DNA of 32,933 nucleotides. Origin: Bacillota bacterium (GTDB lineage Bacteria > Bacillota > Clostridia > Christensenellales > DTU072). The stretch covers positions 1-32,933 of the forward strand of contig WQYD01000015.1 of NCBI GenBank assembly GCA_009781445.1, given 5' to 3'. Every line of letters starts with the position of its first letter. Positions within the stretch are counted from its first letter, which is position 1. Below, one piece after another: positions 1 to 9,585 of the stretch. The notes beneath the pieces are model-generated. The model was not told the origin of the DNA. It searched no databases and worked only from the letters and a program-made list of their open reading frames with translations. The position numbers and the translations under genes were made by a program.

Positions 1-888
1 GAAAAGCGCAACCGCAACCGCAATCCACACTGCAAGATAAATTAGGAAAAGGGCTTTGTGCTTGGATATAATTAGCCCGTAAATCAAAAGCGGAACGGTG
101 AATATTGCAATAATTAGCACATTCCCGCGGGACATTGTGAATAAAATCGTGAACAAAAGCGCGAAAAACAAGCCGATATGCAAAAAGGAAAGTTTTGTTT
201 TTGACGCTGAAAACAGCACGAACGGCAGGCACATGGTGAGAATGCGCGCGTTGTCATTACTGCTGTTTCCCCAACCTGTAGCCCATGCTTTACCCATTAT
301 TGCACGCATGAAATCGTCCTGACGGAATAAATAAATCCAAGTTTGCACCAAAACCACAATCGCAACGCACACAAATATGTTCGCAAAGAACTTCGCGTCA
401 AACGATATTGCGTTTGAAGCTATAAAAAACACCGCGCCGAGGGCAAGGCAAATGCCCACGCCGATAAGCCAACCTGTGCTTCCGAAATGCCCCTCTGTGA
501 TTCCGCCGAAGATTCCTGCAAATAAAAGCAAGCCAAAGCCGATTAGCGCAGGCGAAAAGCGCAGTTTTACTCTGTTTTTAACATAAAAAACCAAAACAGA
601 CGCACACATTATCACCACGGATACAACTAATATTGTTATATTTGGTTGCGCAGTCATGGCGCGTTGATCCGCAATCAAGTACATAAATCCGCCCAAAATC
701 GCAAGCGCGCCGTTCATATTTTTGCAAGTTAAGGACATTAACAGCATTAAAACCGCAAAAATAGCCAGCCCTGCAATCGTTTGGTTTATAACCCAAAACA
801 AAATGCAGATTGCGGTAATCAGCAAAAGATAAAAATCAGAGGCAAAAAAAGCCTCAAGTTTAGTTTTTACTTTTAAGTTCAGCACCAT
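1..888 (-). CDS. O-antigen ligase/Wzy polymerase-like membrane protein, partial
   Basis: An open frame without stops runs from the ATG at 888 to the left edge (296 codons), so the C-terminus lies outside the window. The translation is almost entirely hydrophobic, with about eight or more membrane segments and short basic loops. A loop reading WGNSSNDNARILTMCLPF followed by FTMSRGNVL resembles the region of O-antigen ligase/polymerase (Wzy/WaaL-like) proteins that carries a conserved Asn and an Arg before a membrane helix. By family knowledge such proteins polymerise or transfer surface polysaccharide at the outer face of the membrane. No Shine-Dalgarno is visible before the ATG, and a heptamer repeat element lies just upstream. 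Membrane topology is clear; the family call is moderate, and another multi-pass transporter is possible. Confidence 0.65.
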   Translation of the reverse strand, partial: MVLNLKVKTKLEAFFASDFYLLLITAICILFWVINQTIAGLAIFAVLMLLMSLTCKNMNGALAILGGFMYLIADQRAMTAQPNITILVVSVVIMCASVLVFYVKNRVKLRFSPALIGFGLLLFAGIFGGITEGHFGSTGWLIGVGICLALGAVFFIASNAISFDAKFFANIFVCVAIVVLVQTWIYLFRQDDFMRAIMGKAWATGWGNSSNDNARILTMCLPFVLFSASKTKLSFLHIGLFFALLFTILFTMSRGNVLIIAIFTVPLLIYGLIISKHKALFLIYLAVWIAVAVALF

Positions 889-906
889 TATGTAGCTTTA
901 AAAACA

Positions 907-987
907 ATTAAGAATTCAGAATTCAGAATGTAGAATTATGGATTGATTAACTAATAATCCACCTCTAATCCCTTGCCCCTAATCCCT
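907..987. repeat. Heptamer-array element 1 (short core)
   Basis: Left array of AATTCAG-type 7-bp units, then a shortened core (ATGGATTGATTAACTAATAA, then TCC), then a right array of CTAATCC-type units. The core reads as the reverse orientation of the consensus core with its CTAAATCTCATT part missing. It lies between the convergent ends of parB and the start region of the membrane protein. Confidence 0.75.
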
Positions 988-1015
988 AAATAGATTTGCA
1001 TTCGCAAATCTATTT
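988..1015 (-). terminator. Hairpin overlapping the parB stop codon
   Basis: A perfect 12-bp inverted repeat, AAATAGATTTGC / GCAAATCTATTT, separated by 4 nt. On the minus strand the parB TAG stop lies inside the first arm. There is no long T-run after it, so it may be a weak terminator or an mRNA 3' stabiliser. Confidence 0.5.
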
Positions 1016-1909
1016 CTTCATTTTCTCAACAATATCGTAAATTCTTTGCAAATCTTCTTTTGAGAAATAATCAATTGAAATTCTGCCCTTTGTTTCGTTA
1101 CCCACGATTTTAACTTTGGTTGAGAAAACGCGCTTTAAGTTATCCGCAAAGGTTTTAAGTTCAAGCGAAAGTTTTTCTCTTGCCACAGGATCAAGTTTTT
1201 TGGGTAAGAGGTGCGGATTTAAGTAAAATTTAACTTTTTGTTCAAGTTCTCTTACAGACATTTGATTGTCGCAAGCCTTGTAAGCAAAATCTACCTGCGC
1301 GCTTATATCTTCAATCGGCACAAGCGTTCTTGCGTGTCCTGAAGAAAGCCTGCCACGCCTTACAAGATCTTTAACTTCGTCTTGAAGAGCTAAAAGCCTC
1401 AAGGTGTTTGCCACCGAACTTCTTGCTTTGCCTATTCTTCCTGCCAAGTCCTCTTGAGTTAAAGAGTACATATCGGAAAGTTCTTTAAGGGCTTCCGCTT
1501 CTTCTATCGGATTCAAATCCTCGCGTTGCAAGTTCTCAATAAGGCTGATTTCCCTAATTTTTTGCCCCGTAAGTTCTTTTACGATTGCGGGAACGGTTGC
1601 AAGCCCCACGGCAACACCCGCGCGGTAACGGCGTTCGCCTGCCACGATTTGAAACGAATCGCCTTTCTTTACGCAAATAAGGGGCTGAATGATTCCGTGT
1701 GTGCGGATTGAATCCTCAAGTTCCTTTTGTTCTTTGGGCCCGAAATATTTTCTGGGCTGATCAGGGTTAGGTTTAACATTGGCGATATCAAGATAATAAA
1801 TCTTCTCGCCGTCTATAACCTCAGCAACCTGAACATAAGTGGGCATAACGCGCGCATCTTCAATGCTTGCAAGCAATTCGCTTAATCCTCTTCCAATTCG
1901 TTTTGACAT
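1010..1909 (-). CDS. parB: Chromosome partitioning protein ParB
   Basis: 299 aa, the usual ParB length. The N-terminus KRIGRGLSELL is typical of chromosomal ParB/Spo0J. The CTP-binding motif GERRYRA is at residues 91-97, the ENLQRE motif at 125-130, and a helix-turn-helix at about 150-172 (LTQEDLAGRIGKARSSVANT). The C-terminal dimerisation region ends in basic residues. ParB loads at parS sites near the origin as a CTP-dependent clamp and recruits SMC. The ATG has a Shine-Dalgarno (AGAGG) about 9 nt upstream. It follows rsmG in the same direction after a repeat element. The usual parA neighbour is absent from both sides; noc is also not seen. Function is well supported by motifs. Confidence 0.95.
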   Translation of the reverse strand: MSKRIGRGLSELLASIEDARVMPTYVQVAEVIDGEKIYYLDIANVKPNPDQPRKYFGPKEQKELEDSIRTHGIIQPLICVKKGDSFQIVAGERRYRAGVAVGLATVPAIVKELTGQKIREISLIENLQREDLNPIEEAEALKELSDMYSLTQEDLAGRIGKARSSVANTLRLLALQDEVKDLVRRGRLSSGHARTLVPIEDISAQVDFAYKACDNQMSVRELEQKVKFYLNPHLLPKKLDPVAREKLSLELKTFADNLKRVFSTKVKIVGNETKGRISIDYFSKEDLQRIYDIVEKMKK

Positions 1910-1928
1910 AATTTTATCCTCTTTATTT

Positions 1929-2090
1929 TTTGGTGATTTGTATTTGGTGAAAAATATAAAATATAAAATATAAAATATAAATTATGGATTTAATAATAAA
2001 AATTTCCACAATTTGTACTTCGTACTTCGTACCTCGTACTTCTCAATAATGATATTTAGAATCCGCCATTGTGCGCTGTGCGCTGTGCGC
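1929..2090. repeat. Heptamer-array element 2 (compound)
   Basis: Contains four kinds of 7-bp array in 160 bp: AAATATA (x4), TACTTCG (x4, one variant) and TGTGCGC (x3), with TATGGATTT...TCCACAATT and the minus-orientation core AATGATATTTAGAATCC between them. The right array runs directly into the rsmG stop codon: on the minus strand TAG is followed at once by CGCACAG units. Confidence 0.8.
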
Positions 2091-2803
2091 TAAACCTTCG
2101 GCTTCGCCGTAATTTTTGCATACGCCCTCGGATATATTTTATCAAGTTTCCCTTTCCTTTTAATAAGGATTAAGGTTCTGCCGAATTCACCAAGAAGGCT
2201 AAAGGTTTCTATCGCCACAATTTCTGCGTTCAGCGCGGTTAGGGCAGAGGTGGCTTCCTTAATTTCCTCAGCGGTATCGCCCGATTTATAAGCTATGAAT
2301 GTGCCGTTTGGTTTTAGAAAAGGCACACACAGTTCCACAAGTATGCTAAGCGGTGAAACCGCCCTTGCAAGCACAATGTTAAAAGATTCGCGCAGTTCTT
2401 TCCTGTGCGCCACTTCTTCTGCGCGCGCATTTAGCGTTTTCGCGTTTTTTAAGCCCGATTTCGCTATAACGCTATCAATGAACGCAGTTTTCTTTTTTGT
2501 TGCGTCAAGAAGCGTAAAATGCGCATTTGGCACGCACGAGGCAAGAGGCAACGCAGGGAATCCCGCACCGCTACCGATATCAAGCACGCTATATCCGTTT
2601 TCAATGTGCTTAAGCGCGGAAAGGCTGTCTGCAAAGTGCTTTTTGGCTATTTCCGTTTCGCATTTAATGGCGGTGAGGTTCATGCGCGCGCTTTCCTCAA
2701 GCAAAAGGTTAAAGTGCGTACTCATTTGCCCAATTGCGCTTTCGCTAAGGTTATAATCCCCTAAAACGCTTTTCAAAAGCAAAATACTGCCGTTTCCGTC
2801 CAT
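2090..2803 (-). CDS. rsmG: 16S rRNA (guanine527-N7)-methyltransferase RsmG (GidB)
   Basis: 237 aa from the chosen ATG at 2803. RsmG methylates G527 of 16S rRNA with SAM in the cytoplasm. The SAM-binding loop DIGSGAGFPALPLA is at residues 75-88, preceded by the family's NLTAI and KKHFADSL segments, which match RsmG closely. The frame is open upstream to 2899, but those 32 residues come from a hairpin and repeat DNA, and family members begin near MDGNGS. A promoter ending only a few bases before this ATG supports a leaderless or near-leaderless start. rsmG before parB is the standard order in Bacillota origin regions, except that parA is missing. Confidence 0.93.
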   Translation of the reverse strand: MDGNGSILLLKSVLGDYNLSESAIGQMSTHFNLLLEESARMNLTAIKCETEIAKKHFADSLSALKHIENGYSVLDIGSGAGFPALPLASCVPNAHFTLLDATKKKTAFIDSVIAKSGLKNAKTLNARAEEVAHRKELRESFNIVLARAVSPLSILVELCVPFLKPNGTFIAYKSGDTAEEIKEATSALTALNAEIVAIETFSLLGEFGRTLILIKRKGKLDKIYPRAYAKITAKPKV

Positions 2804-2812
2804 ATCAATAGC

Positions 2813-2841
2813 AGTATAACACAAAAAGAATTGTTTCACAA
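2813..2841 (-). promoter_or_regulatory. Promoter of rsmG-parB
   Basis: On the minus strand, TTGTGA (-35, 2836-2841), a 17-bp spacer and TATACT (-10, 2813-2818). The predicted start of transcription is about 3-4 nt before the rsmG ATG, leaving no room for a Shine-Dalgarno. Two direct copies of TGTTTCAC (2832-2839 and 2844-2851), identical to a parS half-site, overlap the -35 region. Confidence 0.6.
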
Positions 2842-2858
2842 GTTGTTTCACATTATTT

Positions 2859-2885
2859 GCACAAAGTGCTTGGCGCACTTTGTGC
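2859..2885. other. Perfect 11-bp inverted repeat
   Basis: GCACAAAGTGC / GCACTTTGTGC around a 5-nt loop, located between the rsmG promoter and heptamer element 3. It belongs to the set of short perfect hairpins seen beside several heptamer arrays. Confidence 0.55.
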
Positions 2886-2990
2886 AGGGCATAGGGCATA
2901 GGGCATAGGGCATAGCAAAATATAAATAATGAGATTTAGAATCCTTCCCTATACCCTATACCCTATACCCTATAACCTATGCCCTTTCAC
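2886..2990. repeat. Heptamer-array element 3
   Basis: Left array (GGGCATA)x4, minus-orientation core AATGAGATTTAGAATCC, right array (CCCTATA)x4 ending in a TATGCCC unit. The two arrays are near reverse complements, one base different per unit. It lies in the rsmG/gyrB divergent intergenic region. Confidence 0.85.
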
Positions 2991-3029
2991 TCTAATAATA
3001 TACAAAATAACAATATATACAAAATATAC

Positions 3030-3058
3030 TTTACATACACGCGCGCACGCGCTATAAT
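3030..3058 (+). promoter_or_regulatory. Promoter of gyrB
   Basis: TTTACA (3030-3035), 17-bp spacer, TATAAT (3053-3058). The spacer is an unusual GC-rich alternating stretch (ACGCGCGCACGCGC), which could respond to supercoiling; that is inference. The leader would be about 90 nt and contains heptamer repeats. Confidence 0.7.
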
Positions 3059-3070
3059 ATAGAAAGCAAT

Positions 3071-5064
<1,994 letters not shown>

Positions 5065-5219
5065 AGGCCATAGGTTATAGGGCTTAGGGCATAGGGAAGG
5101 TACGAATTCACAGATTAAGTAACTAATAATGAAATTTAAATTCCACCCCTATGCCCTATGGCCTATGGCCTAACCCCTCAATCCACATAACACCAACCAC
5201 CAACCACTAACCACTAAAA
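5065..5219. repeat. Heptamer-array element 4, gyrB-gyrA gap
   Basis: Left array of GGCCATA/GGTTATA/GGGCATA units, a minus-orientation core (CTAATAATGAAATTTAAATT then CC), a right array of CCCTATG/GCCTATG units, and a second array of ACCAACC/ACTAACC units up to the gyrA start. It separates two genes that are normally closely spaced. Confidence 0.85.
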
Positions 5220-5222
5220 GAC

Positions 5223-7718
5223 ATGGAAAAGAAAAAATTAACACCCGAAGTAATCCAAGAAATGCTATCTAAAACCAAGATAGTTGATATAAGCGTGAAA
5301 GAGGAAATGAGTAAATCTTTCATAAGCTACGCAATGGCGGTAAATGTGTCGCGTGCAATTCCCGATGTGCGGGACGGTTTGAAGCCTGTACACCGCCGTA
5401 TTTTGTTCGCAATGAACGAAACTGGCAACACGCATGAGAAAGCGTACCGCAAGTGCGCTAACGCTGTGGGTTATGTAATGGGAAATTACCACCCTCACGG
5501 CGATTCCTCAATTTACGATGCCCTTGTGAGAATGGCGCAGGATTTTTCTATGCGCGAAATGCTTATAGACGGACACGGTAACTTTGGTTCAATAGATGAT
5601 GGCCCCGCCGCCCAAAGGTACACCGAAGCAAGGCTTTCCAAGATTGCAAACGAAATGCTTAAGGATATTGATAAAGAAACGGTAGATTTTTACCCGAACT
5701 TTGACGATACCCGCCTGCAACCCGTGGTTTTGCCTGCAAGAATCCCCAACCTTTTGGTAAACGGAAGCGAAGGTATTGCGGTTGGAATGGCAACAAGTAT
5801 ACCCCCCCACAACCTTGCGGAAGTTATTAACGCGGAAATCGCGCTTATTGATAACCCCGAAATCACAATAGACGAACTTATTGAATATATGCCCTGCCCC
5901 GATTATCCCACAGGCGGTTTAATTTTGGCGCGTGAGGCAGTTAGGCGCGCTTACCGCACAGGCAGGGGCGGAATCGTTATCCGTTCGCGCACCGAAATTG
6001 AAGAGGACGGCAACAGGGGAAGAATCGTGGTTACCGAACTTCCTTACCAAGTAAGCAAAGAAGCCTTAATTAAGAGTATTGCAGAACAGGTTAAGGATAA
6101 AAGGCTGGAAGGAATTTCTAACATTGTGGACGAATCAGGCAGGGACGGCACAAGGCTTGTGATTGATATTAAGCGCGATTTCAGCCCCCAAGTGGTGCTT
6201 AACGCGCTGTTTAAGCAAACCAACTTGCAAGTTTCCACAGGAATTGCGTTCCTTGCACTTCATAACGGCGTGCCGAGAACCCTTAACCTTTTGGAAATCC
6301 TGCAAGCCCATGTGTCGCATAGGCAAGCCGTGGTTGAAAGGCGCACAAGGTATCTTTTAAATAAGGCTAAAGAACGCGAACATATCGTGGAAGGGCTTGT
6401 GATTGCGCTTGCTAATATAGACGAGGTTATCGCGGTTATCAAGGCAAGCAAAGAACGATCCGAGGCACTTCAAAAGCTAATGGAAAGGTTTATTTTAAGT
6501 GATAAGCAGGGCAACGCAATCCTTGATATGCGCCTTTCAAGGCTTACAGGCTTGGAAGTTGAAAAGCTAAAAGAGGAACTGAGAGAACTTCAAATAATGA
6601 TTGCAGACTTCAACGATATCCTTGAAAAGCCCGAAAGAATCCTTCAAATTATCAAAACCGAACTCACTGAAATCAAAGATAATTTCGGCAATGAAAGAAG
6701 AAGCGAACTATCCTTTGATCCTTCTGAAATTGATCTTGCGGATCTTATTGAAAAAGAAGATGTGGTTATATCCATGACATTCCACGGCTATATTAAGAGG
6801 ATATCCGTAGCCGAATATAAATCCCAAAACCGTGGCGGTGTGGGCATTCAAGCACACAAAACTAAAGAGGAAGATTTTGTGAACAAAATGCTTGTTACGC
6901 ATTCTCATGACGATTTGCTATTTTTCGGAAACAAGGGAAAAGTGTACCGAATCAAGGCATATCAGGTACCCGAAGCCACCCGTCAAGCAAAAGGGCGCGC
7001 AATTGTGAACCTTCTTCCGCTTGCAGACGGCGAGAAGATTACGGCAATGCTTTTTGTGAAAGATTACGCTAACGGCTTTATCTTAATGGCAACCAAGAAC
7101 GGCACAATTAAGAAAACCGCCATAGAGGAATTTGCAAGAATCCACCAAGGGGGCAAAATCGCAATAAGCCTGAATGAAGGGGACGAACTTATTGAAGCCG
7201 CACTCACCACAGGCGAAAATGAAATTCTTGTGGCAAGTTCGCAAGGCAAATGTATCCGCTTTAATGAGGCAACCGTCCGTGCCATGGGGCGTACCGCCAC
7301 AGGCGTCCGCAGTATGAAAATTGATAAGGGCGAACGCGTGGTGGATATGGCAGTGCTTAAAGATAACGCAGAGGTTATCACCGTTACCGAAAAGGGTTAC
7401 GGCAAGCGCAGTGAAATTGAGGATTACCGCTTAACAGGCAGGGCAGGCAAGGGCATAAAAGCAGGCAACTTCACAGATAAGACTGGCGCGCTTGTTAACC
7501 TAAAACTTGTTTCAGAGGACGAAGATATTATCATAATTGCCGATAACGGAACTATGATTCGTATCCGCGCCGATATGATTAGCAAAATCGGCAGGGCTTC
7601 CCAAGGTGTGCGCCTAATGCGCCTCAAAAATGACGGCAAAGTAGCCTGCATGGCACTCACCCCAAGAGGCGAGGCAGACGAATATGACACTATTGAAGGA
7701 ACACCGATAGAGGAATAA
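5223..7718 (+). CDS. gyrA: DNA gyrase subunit A
   Basis: 831 aa, normal length. GyrA cuts and rejoins DNA through a tyrosine. The quinolone-region motif HPHGDSSIYD is intact, and the catalytic Tyr is residue 133 in AAQRYTEAR. The sequence before it, SIDDGPAAQRY, is one residue shorter than the common DGDxAAAMRY form. The C-terminal beta-pinwheel is present, but its GyrA box reads QNRGGVG (535-541) instead of the canonical QRRGGKG, losing two basic positions. The protein ends in a short acidic tail. There is no Shine-Dalgarno (ACCACTAAAAGAC before ATG). ParC is less likely because a full six-blade-length C-terminal domain with a recognisable box is present and gyrB is adjacent. Confidence 0.96.
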   Translation: MEKKKLTPEVIQEMLSKTKIVDISVKEEMSKSFISYAMAVNVSRAIPDVRDGLKPVHRRILFAMNETGNTHEKAYRKCANAVGYVMGNYHPHGDSSIYDALVRMAQDFSMREMLIDGHGNFGSIDDGPAAQRYTEARLSKIANEMLKDIDKETVDFYPNFDDTRLQPVVLPARIPNLLVNGSEGIAVGMATSIPPHNLAEVINAEIALIDNPEITIDELIEYMPCPDYPTGGLILAREAVRRAYRTGRGGIVIRSRTEIEEDGNRGRIVVTELPYQVSKEALIKSIAEQVKDKRLEGISNIVDESGRDGTRLVIDIKRDFSPQVVLNALFKQTNLQVSTGIAFLALHNGVPRTLNLLEILQAHVSHRQAVVERRTRYLLNKAKEREHIVEGLVIALANIDEVIAVIKASKERSEALQKLMERFILSDKQGNAILDMRLSRLTGLEVEKLKEELRELQIMIADFNDILEKPERILQIIKTELTEIKDNFGNERRSELSFDPSEIDLADLIEKEDVVISMTFHGYIKRISVAEYKSQNRGGVGIQAHKTKEEDFVNKMLVTHSHDDLLFFGNKGKVYRIKAYQVPEATRQAKGRAIVNLLPLADGEKITAMLFVKDYANGFILMATKNGTIKKTAIEEFARIHQGGKIAISLNEGDELIEAALTTGENEILVASSQGKCIRFNEATVRAMGRTATGVRSMKIDKGERVVDMAVLKDNAEVITVTEKGYGKRSEIEDYRLTGRAGKGIKAGNFTDKTGALVNLKLVSEDEDIIIIADNGTMIRIRADMISKIGRASQGVRLMRLKNDGKVACMALTPRGEADEYDTIEGTPIEE

Positions 7719-7720
7719 TT

Positions 7721-7883
7721 TTCAGCGCACAATGCACAGCGCACAGCGCACAATGATTGATTCTAAATCTCATTATGTAAAGTGAAACGAGAAACGATAA
7801 ACGAGAAACATGGCGGAATCTAAATCTCATTATTAGTTAATTAATCCGCCATTGTGCGCTGTGCATTGTGCGCTGTGCGCTGA
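7721..7883. repeat. Heptamer-array element 5
   Basis: GCGCACA-type array, partial core (GATTCTAAATCTCATTATG), an ACGAGAA/ACGATAA array, a full plus-orientation core, then a TGTGCGC-type array. It is nearly identical to element 6, from which it differs mainly by one whole 7-bp unit in the left array. Confidence 0.9.
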
Positions 7884-7899
7884 AATCTAAAATCAAAAT

Positions 7900-7940
7900 C
7901 GCGCCTTACGGGGCGCGTTTTGCTTTAGAGGCGCGTTTTT
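7900..7940 (+). terminator. gyrA terminator with two alternative 3' arms
   Basis: CGCGCC (7900-7905) can pair with GGCGCG at 7912-7917 followed by TTTT, or with a second GGCGCG followed by TTTTT at about 7930-7940. This gives two overlapping intrinsic-terminator shapes after gyrA and before the next promoter. Confidence 0.7.
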
Positions 7941-7950
7941 GCTTTCCCTC

Positions 7951-7979
7951 TTGCCTATTTTTATTTACCATGCTATAAT
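7951..7979 (+). promoter_or_regulatory. Promoter of the first TasA-like gene
   Basis: TTGCCT (7951-7956), 17-bp spacer, TATAAT (7974-7979), about 36 bp before the chosen ATG at 8015. Confidence 0.65.
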
Positions 7980-8014
7980 TAACTACTATCTTTATTGTTA
8001 AGAGAGTGTTGCCT

Positions 8015-8671
8015 ATGGATAGCAGTGCAAAAACAGAAGGAAAATTTAAGCTAAATAAGAACTTCAAACGCTTATTCTTTCCTGTGCTGTCGCTTGTAAT
8101 AGTTCTTGCATTTATTTTCGTGGTAGTTTTTGCGTACGCATGGTATGTGGATTCAGTTGATCCAAGGACTAACAGGGGCTTATTTCTAACCAAGAATTTT
8201 GATATTGTGGCAACCGTATCGGTATCTTTTAACGGTGAGGACATTCAGCTTGAAGAAGTTGATTCGCTTCCGCTTGTGGTGGGCGATATCCTTGAGTACA
8301 TTGTGGAAATTGAGAGTATAGACGAAAAGATTCTTGGCTTCGGTGTGTACTTAGAGGGCGTAACTTCAAATATGCTTACTATTGAGAAGACGGGTGGTGG
8401 CTACTATCAAATGTCGGATATGTACCAAATGGCGTATTACGATACTGCTACCGGGGATTTTTCGGCTTACGCACCAGTATCCGCCTTTCCTGCCACGGCA
8501 AGCGGAATCAAAGTGTTTTCGGCAAGAAGGGCAAGCGCAAATGAGGATTTTGTGATAAGATTCCGCATTGCATTCTTTCCCCCCGATAGCATAACCGAAA
8601 CTGAAATTAACCAACTGCAAAACCAAAAGTTCTCATTCACCGCGATAAGGCTAACGCAGGAAAACACATAA
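8015..8671 (+). CDS. TasA/camelysin-like secreted protein with SipW-type signal
   Basis: 218 aa. A basic N-terminus (KLNKNFKR) is followed by a long hydrophobic segment at about 20-45 ending in AYAWYVDS. The YAW[FY] pattern at the end of the signal peptide is shared by the island's other small proteins and resembles the SipW-cleaved signals of TasA and camelysin. The rest is a beta-rich domain with no Cys. It is probably an exported fibre or biofilm-matrix subunit. The ATG at 8015 was chosen over the in-frame GTG at 8006 because GAGAG sits about 8 nt before it. It stands alone behind its own promoter, flanked on both sides by near-identical heptamer elements. Family membership is inferred from signal and size; overall sequence similarity could not be tested. 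Confidence 0.65.
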   Translation: MDSSAKTEGKFKLNKNFKRLFFPVLSLVIVLAFIFVVVFAYAWYVDSVDPRTNRGLFLTKNFDIVATVSVSFNGEDIQLEEVDSLPLVVGDILEYIVEIESIDEKILGFGVYLEGVTSNMLTIEKTGGGYYQMSDMYQMAYYDTATGDFSAYAPVSAFPATASGIKVFSARRASANEDFVIRFRIAFFPPDSITETEINQLQNQKFSFTAIRLTQENT

Positions 8672-8675
8672 TGTT

Positions 8676-8872
8676 TTCAGCGCACAATGCACAGCGCACA
8701 ATGATTGATTCTAAATCTCATTATGTAAAGTGAAACGAGAAACGATAAACGAGAAACATGGCGGAATCTAAATCTCATTATTAGTTAATTAATCCACCAT
8801 TGTGCGCTGTGCGCTGTGCGCTGAAAAAATTCCACCATTGTGCGCTGTGCGTTGTGCGCTGTGCGCTGACAC
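8676..8872. repeat. Heptamer-array element 6
   Basis: Near-copy of element 5 (GCGCACA array, partial core, ACGAGAA array, full core, TGTGCGC array), with an extra CCACCATTGTGCGC array at its right end. The right arrays reach within a few bases of the ATG at 8878. Confidence 0.9.
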
Positions 8873-8877
8873 AAAAA

Positions 8878-9585
8878 ATGAAACATTTTTTAAGCAAAAA
8901 CACCAAACCCCTAATCCTTCCGCTAATCTCAGCGGTGGTTTTTGTTGCGGTTTTAGTAGCTAATGTTACTTATGCTTGGTTCTTGTTTTCGGGTGAGTTT
9001 TCGGGTTCGGATATAAACACCGCCGAAGTGAGTATCAAGGTTATCGCGCAGGAATGGGACGGCACGGAATACCTTGGAATGCCTCAAAACGGAAATGCTT
9101 TCAGCGCAAGCCTTAATTCAAATGAATCCGTTTTAAGCCAAGATATAAGCGATATTTATAAAATAAGTGTGCAAAACCTATCAAAAAGGGAAGTATCCCT
9201 ATCCTTAATCTTTAAAAATGTGGAAATTCCTTCCTCTTCCGCCACCGCGCCTCACCCGCATATTGATACTGCTAACCTGCTTGTGTTCGGCGTAATTATC
9301 CCAAGCGCAAGCACTGAACTTTCCCCCGAACAAGTTAAAAGCGGAATAATTCCGCATGAAACTTCACCCCTTAATTTCGTTTCAGCAGGCGGTGAATTGC
9401 TTAAGGATATTGAGTTAGAAGTTGAACCTCTTGAAACGGTTACTTTTTATCTCAAACTTGGTTTTAACAGAGTTGCCGTGCTTGAAGCAATAAGAAGCCA
9501 CCCAGACGAAGAGTTTCTAACTATTTGGAACAGAACCGAAATAAGGGTTCATGCAAAGGTTGTGAGTAAAAATGGGCAGAATTAA
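8878..9585 (+). CDS. TasA/camelysin-like secreted protein with SipW-type signal
   Basis: 235 aa from ATG 8878. The frame is open upstream to 8800, but that stretch only translates repeat units (CAVRCAL repeated), so it is excluded. After KNTKP comes a hydrophobic segment (about residues 12-33) ending VTYAWFLFSGEF, a SipW-type signal. The mature part has IYKISVQNLSKREVSLSLIF, a pattern like the beta-sandwich strands of TasA-like proteins, and no Cys. It is a probable minor fibre subunit or anchor. There is no Shine-Dalgarno; the leader is CACAAAAA. Its 3' end overlaps the next gene by 14 bp, so the two are translationally coupled and probably act together. Confidence 0.65.
   Translation: MKHFLSKNTKPLILPLISAVVFVAVLVANVTYAWFLFSGEFSGSDINTAEVSIKVIAQEWDGTEYLGMPQNGNAFSASLNSNESVLSQDISDIYKISVQNLSKREVSLSLIFKNVEIPSSSATAPHPHIDTANLLVFGVIIPSASTELSPEQVKSGIIPHETSPLNFVSAGGELLKDIELEVEPLETVTFYLKLGFNRVAVLEAIRSHPDEEFLTIWNRTEIRVHAKVVSKNGQN

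Noticed and set aside
98-796. Short open frames on both strands at the left edge
   Set aside because: They overlap one long stop-free minus-strand frame (888 to 1) that encodes a coherent multi-pass membrane protein.
2804-2899. Upstream start for rsmG
   Set aside because: The extra 32 residues cover a hairpin and the promoter, and RsmG proteins do not have them.
7780-7810. GTGAAACGAGAAACG as a parS site
   Set aside because: Only a half-site resemblance inside an ACGAGAA heptamer array; the full palindrome is missing.
8800-8877. N-terminal extension of the 8878 protein beginning MCAVRCAL
   Set aside because: It only translates TGTGCGC repeat units; the signal peptide starts properly at the ATG at 8878.
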